From NCBI GenBank assembly GCA_015232735.1, contig JADFZC010000098.1:1-8342 (forward strand): 8,342 bases of DNA, written 5' to 3'. Positions 5,866 to 8,342 of the stretch are shown in pieces. A model generated the notes under the pieces. That model was not told where the DNA came from, did no database searches, and saw only the letters and a list, made by a program, of their open reading frames with translations. The translations under genes were made by a program, and so were the position numbers. Source of the DNA: Oligoflexales bacterium. GTDB lineage: Bacteria; Bdellovibrionota; Oligoflexia; Oligoflexales; Oligoflexaceae. Each line of letters starts with the position of its first letter. Position 1 is the first letter of the stretch.

Positions 5866-6627
5866 TCAAGTTCCGGTATATTTCTTTATTATTGCAGCAG
5901 CTTTTCCCTCGCTCTTGATGGTATCCAGCGCCTTTTGAATCTCGTCTATGACTTCCTGCGGGGTATCCTTGTGAAACCCGAACCACACAGAGGCTGTTTC
6001 AAAGACATAGGCGCTCTCAAAATCAGTTGTCTTTTGACCTGCGGCCTTAAGTTCCCACAACGCAGGCAAATCACCGTATGCCCAGCCGTCAAGCCTGTCG
6101 GACACCAGTTTTGTGATATTGGCCTTGGAGCTGCTGGTCTTCTGGATGGATTCTTTCTTTATCCCGAGTTTTGTGAGGTGCTGGTCCATATAATCATCTT
6201 TTATTACACCTATCTGCAGTTTATCAAGATCCTTGGCTTCTGTGATTTTGATTTTTTTGCTTTTCTTGGTTAGTAAAACCTGCTTGATATCGATCACGGG
6301 TCCAACCCATTTGAAAAGTTTCTCTCTGGCTTCGGATCTTCCTATTGAAAAGAGACAAGTATTAGGTGTTTCCTGAAGGCTCTTGTACGCCCTGGCCCAC
6401 GGCAGAAGCTGAATATCCTTTGAAGTAAGCCTGGAATTTGTCTTTTTGAATATTTCAGCAAGGATATCAACCATCATGCCCTGCACCTTGCCTTGTTCCT
6501 CATAATTGAAAGGCGGATATTGTTCTGTCATGAAGGTGATTTTGTCGACACCCGCAGAAGCGATTGCCTTAGAACCTGTTATCAAGCTGCCTATCAGTAT
6601 TGCACAACAAATTAACATTAACCTCAT
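5866..6627 (-). CDS. Periplasmic solute-binding protein, family 3 (SBP_bac_3-like)
   Basis: The 253-residue protein has a Sec signal peptide: R2, a hydrophobic core (3-18) and likely cleavage after ASA at 25. The mature part fits the small two-lobed family-3 binding proteins. Visible are YPPFNYEEQG (37-46) and GMMVDILAEI (50-59) at the start of lobe 1, LPWARAY (75-81), SIGRSEAREKLFKWVGP (94-110) leading into the hinge, DGWAYGD (180-186), and a C-terminal VWFGFHKDTP (214-223). Family members often bind polar amino acids, but the substrate cannot be assigned. No permease or ATPase gene is adjacent, so it is an orphan. It may serve a distant ABC transporter or deliver ligand to a receptor such as the neighbouring chemoreceptor. 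A strong GGAGG lies 7 nt before the ATG, and two hairpins lie in the leader (6652-6705). Confidence 0.87.
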   Translation of the reverse strand: MRLMLICCAILIGSLITGSKAIASAGVDKITFMTEQYPPFNYEEQGKVQGMMVDILAEIFKKTNSRLTSKDIQLLPWARAYKSLQETPNTCLFSIGRSEAREKLFKWVGPVIDIKQVLLTKKSKKIKITEAKDLDKLQIGVIKDDYMDQHLTKLGIKKESIQKTSSSKANITKLVSDRLDGWAYGDLPALWELKAAGQKTTDFESAYVFETASVWFGFHKDTPQEVIDEIQKALDTIKSEGKAAAIIKKYTGT

Positions 6628-6651
6628 TCTAATACCTCCAATATGTGACTA

Positions 6652-6678
6652 GTCTCTGGTGCGAAATGCACCAGAGAC
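6652..6678 (-). promoter_or_regulatory. Perfect 11-bp leader hairpin upstream of the solute-binding protein gene
   Basis: GTCTCTGGTGC (6652-6662) and GCACCAGAGAC (6668-6678) pair without mismatch around a 5-nt loop. In the leftward transcript the stem ends 12 nt before the GGAGG ribosome site. No U-tract follows, so it is not an obvious terminator or attenuator. It could protect the mRNA 5' end, tune translation, or be a repeat element that landed in the leader. Confidence 0.55.
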
Positions 6679-6680
6679 GT

Positions 6681-6705
6681 ATCCTGAGCCCTAAAGGCGA
6701 AGGAT
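6681..6705. repeat. REP-like imperfect palindrome
   Basis: ATCCT-GA-GCC-CTAAA-GGC-GA-AGGAT: outer and inner stems pair, separated by a GA/GA internal loop that could form sheared G-A pairs. The pattern ATCCTGAGC...GCGAAGGATC resembles a family of short dispersed palindromes I recall from many bacterial genomes. It starts 3 bp from the perfect hairpin at 6652-6678. A 9-bp match to its left half (ATCCTGAGC) recurs at 7540-7548, inside the 7TMR-DISM gene. Confidence 0.45.
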
Positions 6706-6810
6706 CTTTCACGAAATATCAGCATGCTACAAACAGCTCCTATGTGTGCTTTGCTTAAAAAAGACACATTCACGGGGCTTTAACTCCACAGACTAACAAT
6801 TTATTTAAAC

Positions 6811-6838
6811 ATCCACCTATTAAGTAAAGTAGATGGAT
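6811..6838. repeat. Imperfect inverted repeat
   Basis: ATCCACCTA (6811-6819) pairs with TAGATGGAT (6830-6838) except for one mismatch, around an 11-bp AT-rich centre. It could be an operator or a short hairpin; nothing else marks its role. Confidence 0.3.
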
Positions 6839-6846
6839 TTGTTCAG

Positions 6847-6860
6847 CCGACTAAAGTCGG
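6847..6860. repeat. Short hairpin CCGACTAAAGTCGG
   Basis: CCGAC and GTCGG form a 5-bp GC-rich stem around TAAA. Hairpins of the CGACTAAAGTCG type occur in REP and IS200/IS605-end sequences. It lies 8 bp from the imperfect repeat at 6811-6838. Confidence 0.35.
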
Positions 6861-6922
6861 AAATACATTTGCCGGCCGGGTCCGATTATATTATTAATCT
6901 TTTAATACTCCAATGCCATTCA

Positions 6923-7050
6923 TATATTTTTTTTCTTTTTTTTAACGCAGATTATGCGGATTTCGCAGATCCCGCAGATAAGCCATAGTACCCCCTCTAC
7001 AAAATCTGCGAAATCCGCATAATCTGCGTCAAAAAAAGAAAAAAAATATA
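6923..7050. repeat. Long near-perfect inverted repeat, MITE-like
   Basis: The left arm (6923-6970, 48 nt) and right arm (7004-7050, 47 nt) are reverse complements apart from one extra T and one mismatch; the spacer is 33 nt. Each arm has an AT-rich outer part (TATA, T8, C, T7 or T8) and an inner core containing CGCAGATTATGCGGATTT and CGCAGAT. CGCAGAT occurs three times (6946, 6964, 6973). Homopolymer T precedes the stem and A follows it on both strands, the wrong polarity for an intrinsic terminator. The ends are TATA, so TA target duplication is possible but unproven. CGCAGATT-type repeats are, as I recall, dispersed in several genomes. Confidence 0.7.
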
Positions 7051-7161
7051 CTCACCTGATGGCGAGGGTTTTAAACCGGTCATTTTAAAAAAATAAAGTA
7101 AAAAAATTTTATCATAATTAATTCTGACTCTGCTATGGTTTTTTTCCCACCCATTTCAAGT

Positions 7162-7221
7162 ACTGGCCATACAGGGCTGCGGCTTTTTTGTTTACAAAAA
7201 AGGCAGCCCTGACTGGCCATA
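7162..7221. repeat. 40-bp hairpin element with 9-bp terminal inverted repeats inside 10-bp direct repeats
   Basis: ACTGGCCATA occurs at 7162-7171 and 7212-7221. Exactly between them is a 40-bp segment starting CAGGGCTGC (7172-7180) and ending GCAGCCCTG (7203-7211), with an inner stem CTTTTTTG/CAAAAAAG. The layout equals a tiny transposon-like insertion with target duplication. However, the direct repeats contain the palindrome TGGCCA, so the whole may simply be one long hairpin. No transposase is nearby. Confidence 0.55.
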
Positions 7222-7470
7222 AGTTCCATTTGCTTTTATTCTGCAGTCGTGATGCGACCTGTGCGATTTGCACAAAAATTGCGTAAAATCCCAAAATGTT
7301 AAAAGACTTGGCATGCTTTTCGGATTCCTGAAATCCGCCGGCAGTCTTTTTATGGCGGATTTTCAATTGACGATCTAAGAAATGTTGAAAAGTTTCCGAT
7401 AAATAATCATCATTTTGAATTTTTTGCATGGTGTGAGGGACAAAGCAGACAGGTTCACTCTAACGGAGTT

Positions 7471-7474
7471 GGAG
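7471..7474 (+). promoter_or_regulatory. Ribosome binding site that sets the 7TMR-DISM start
   Basis: GGAG lies 7 nt before the ATG at 7482, with another GGAG 6 bp further upstream. The alternative in-frame ATG at 7587 has AGGGG only 1 nt away, too close for normal use. Confidence 0.6.
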
Positions 7475-7481
7475 CTGCATA

Positions 7482-8342
7482 ATGAAAAAACTGAAAACAC
7501 AAACAATATGCTTTTTGTATTTCTGGTTTAAAAACCTTCATCCTGAGCGAATCGGGTGGTTTTCCCGCCGCAGACTTCGCAGGGGAATGGAAAAATTTCC
7601 GAATGAACTATCCAAAATACCATACCTTTTCATACTAATTTCGGCAGTCATATGCTCATTTGCGACTTCCTCAGGTTCCTCCGCATTTGCCGATTTTCAG
7701 GGGGAATCCATCGAAAAAAACAGTCTATTCAATCATCTCACTCTTAAAAGTTCCAATGAAACAATTCAAAAATGGTTCAATGAGACATCAAAAAACGTTC
7801 CAAAGGTAATTTTGAATGACGCGGACGAAAAAGTAGCCCTTGCAAAATATACCGACTATCTGGAGGACACTGCCGGCAGACTGGGTATCAATGAACTTAT
7901 CGGGGATGAGAAAGGAAATTTTAAATGGAGTCATCACCGCAAGGAAAACGTGCCGTCATTTGGATTTACCGATTCCGTCTACTGGCTAAGATATGCAATT
8001 GAAAACAAAAGCGTCAGCCGGGAAAGCTATTTCCTGGAACTTTCACATTATTATCTCGACTATGTCGAACTATATGTTTTCAACTCCGATATCGAACTTA
8101 AAATAATAAGGACGGGAAACAGATACCCATATTATCAAAGGCCGATAGATCACCAAAACTTTGTCTTTCCGATAAAAATTCCTCAAAACAGCACTATTTT
8201 GATAATGATCAGAGGACAAAGCTCGACCAACATGATGTTTCCGCTTACAATATGGGAACCCGAACATTTCCACTCATTCAAATCGAGAGAACTCACAATA
8301 TTCGGCATGTATTACGGCATGATTTCTGTCATGATTGTCTAT
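7482..8342 (+). CDS. 7TMR-DISM-type membrane sensor, N-terminal part (runs off the window)
   Basis: The frame is open for 287 codons to the right edge with no stop. After a 35-residue basic N-terminus comes a hydrophobic signal or membrane segment (about 47-62) with possible cleavage after SSAFA (66-70). Residues about 122-262 fit the extracellular 7TMR-DISMED2 domain: YLEDTAGRLG (126-135), FGFTDSVYWLRY (160-171), LDYVELYVF (192-200), TGNRYPYYQR (211-220) and FPLTIWEP (253-260). FGMYYGMISVMIVY (274-287) begins the first helix of the 7TM bundle. In this family the periplasmic domain is usually followed by seven TM helices and a cytoplasmic kinase, GGDEF or phosphatase module, none of it visible here. 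A start at 7587 would place the signal segment nearer the N-terminus, but its ribosome site is poor. The N-terminal extension includes a stretch resembling a REP half-site. Confidence 0.87.
   Translation, partial: MKKLKTQTICFLYFWFKNLHPERIGWFSRRRLRRGMEKFPNELSKIPYLFILISAVICSFATSSGSSAFADFQGESIEKNSLFNHLTLKSSNETIQKWFNETSKNVPKVILNDADEKVALAKYTDYLEDTAGRLGINELIGDEKGNFKWSHHRKENVPSFGFTDSVYWLRYAIENKSVSRESYFLELSHYYLDYVELYVFNSDIELKIIRTGNRYPYYQRPIDHQNFVFPIKIPQNSTILIMIRGQSSTNMMFPLTIWEPEHFHSFKSRELTIFGMYYGMISVMIVY

Larger units (their letters stand above)
6628..7481. other. Long intergenic region with palindromic elements between divergent genes
   Basis: About 850 bp separates the leftward solute-binding protein from the rightward 7TMR-DISM gene. 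It must carry both promoters, but no convincing -35/-10 pair was found. It holds two leader hairpins (6652-6705), two small hairpins (6811-6838, 6847-6860), a long inverted repeat (6923-7050) and a 40-bp element between direct repeats (7162-7221). A 98-codon leftward frame (7133-7429) crosses the last element but has no ribosome site. Confidence 0.6.

Noticed and set aside
6628..6720. Known riboswitch class in the solute-binding protein leader
   Set aside because: Two hairpins are present, but I could not match the conserved core of any riboswitch class I know.
6946..6979. Three CGCAGAT copies as a CRISPR or iteron array
   Set aside because: The copies are 7 bp, unevenly spaced (18 and 9 bp) and lie inside the inverted repeat, with no cas or replication gene nearby.
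6923..7050. Long inverted repeat as a bidirectional intrinsic terminator
   Set aside because: On each strand the T-run comes before the stem and an A-run after it, the opposite of a terminator.
7133..7429. 98-codon leftward frame in the long intergenic region
   Set aside because: There is no ribosome site before its ATG, it crosses the 40-bp hairpin element, and no family is recognisable. A real small or relic gene cannot be fully excluded.

Overview
The window looks like a chromosomal segment of a Gram-negative, motile bacterium. The evidence is a HAMP-type chemoreceptor, a Sec-exported periplasmic binding protein, a lipoprotein and a 7TMR-DISM sensor. The protein families and the moderate, AT-leaning composition would suit a Desulfobacterota (deltaproteobacterial) host. 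That placement is inference from protein style; no rRNA or other marker gene is present.

Layout. At the left edge a short leftward reading frame (1-73) runs off the window. It is separated from a rightward PPi-dependent phosphofructokinase gene (216-1892) by a perfect 7-1-7 Fur-type palindrome (82-96). The phosphofructokinase gene converges, with a 2-bp gap, on a leftward gene (1895-3298) for a probable lipid-anchored C45-family Ntn-hydrolase/acyltransferase. Next comes a hairpin-rich non-coding stretch (3299-3751), a leftward methyl-accepting chemotaxis protein (3752-5353), a second hairpin-rich stretch (5354-5865) and a leftward family-3 periplasmic solute-binding protein (5866-6627). A long accessory-looking intergenic region (6628-7481) holds several palindromic elements. 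Last is the start of a rightward 7TMR-DISM sensor gene (7482 to the right edge), with no stop codon inside the window.

Function. The phosphofructokinase belongs to central carbon metabolism. The rest is mostly cell-surface sensing: a chemoreceptor, an orphan solute-binding protein that might feed it or a transporter elsewhere, and a 7TM sensor. No ABC permease or ATPase lies next to the solute-binding protein.

The least ordinary content is between the genes. Two hairpins at 5613-5634 and 5685-5708 share an identical apex but have different, compensated stems, and on the minus strand both become continuous helices. Overlapping, mutually exclusive hairpins lie at 3401-3441. A roughly 48-bp near-perfect inverted repeat spans 6923-7050. 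A 40-bp element with 9-bp terminal inverted repeats lies between 10-bp direct repeats at 7162-7221. Two strong hairpins sit in the leader of the solute-binding protein gene. Several of these resemble IS200/IS605-type ends, REP-like repeats or MITEs. No intact transposase, CRISPR array, tRNA or rRNA was seen.
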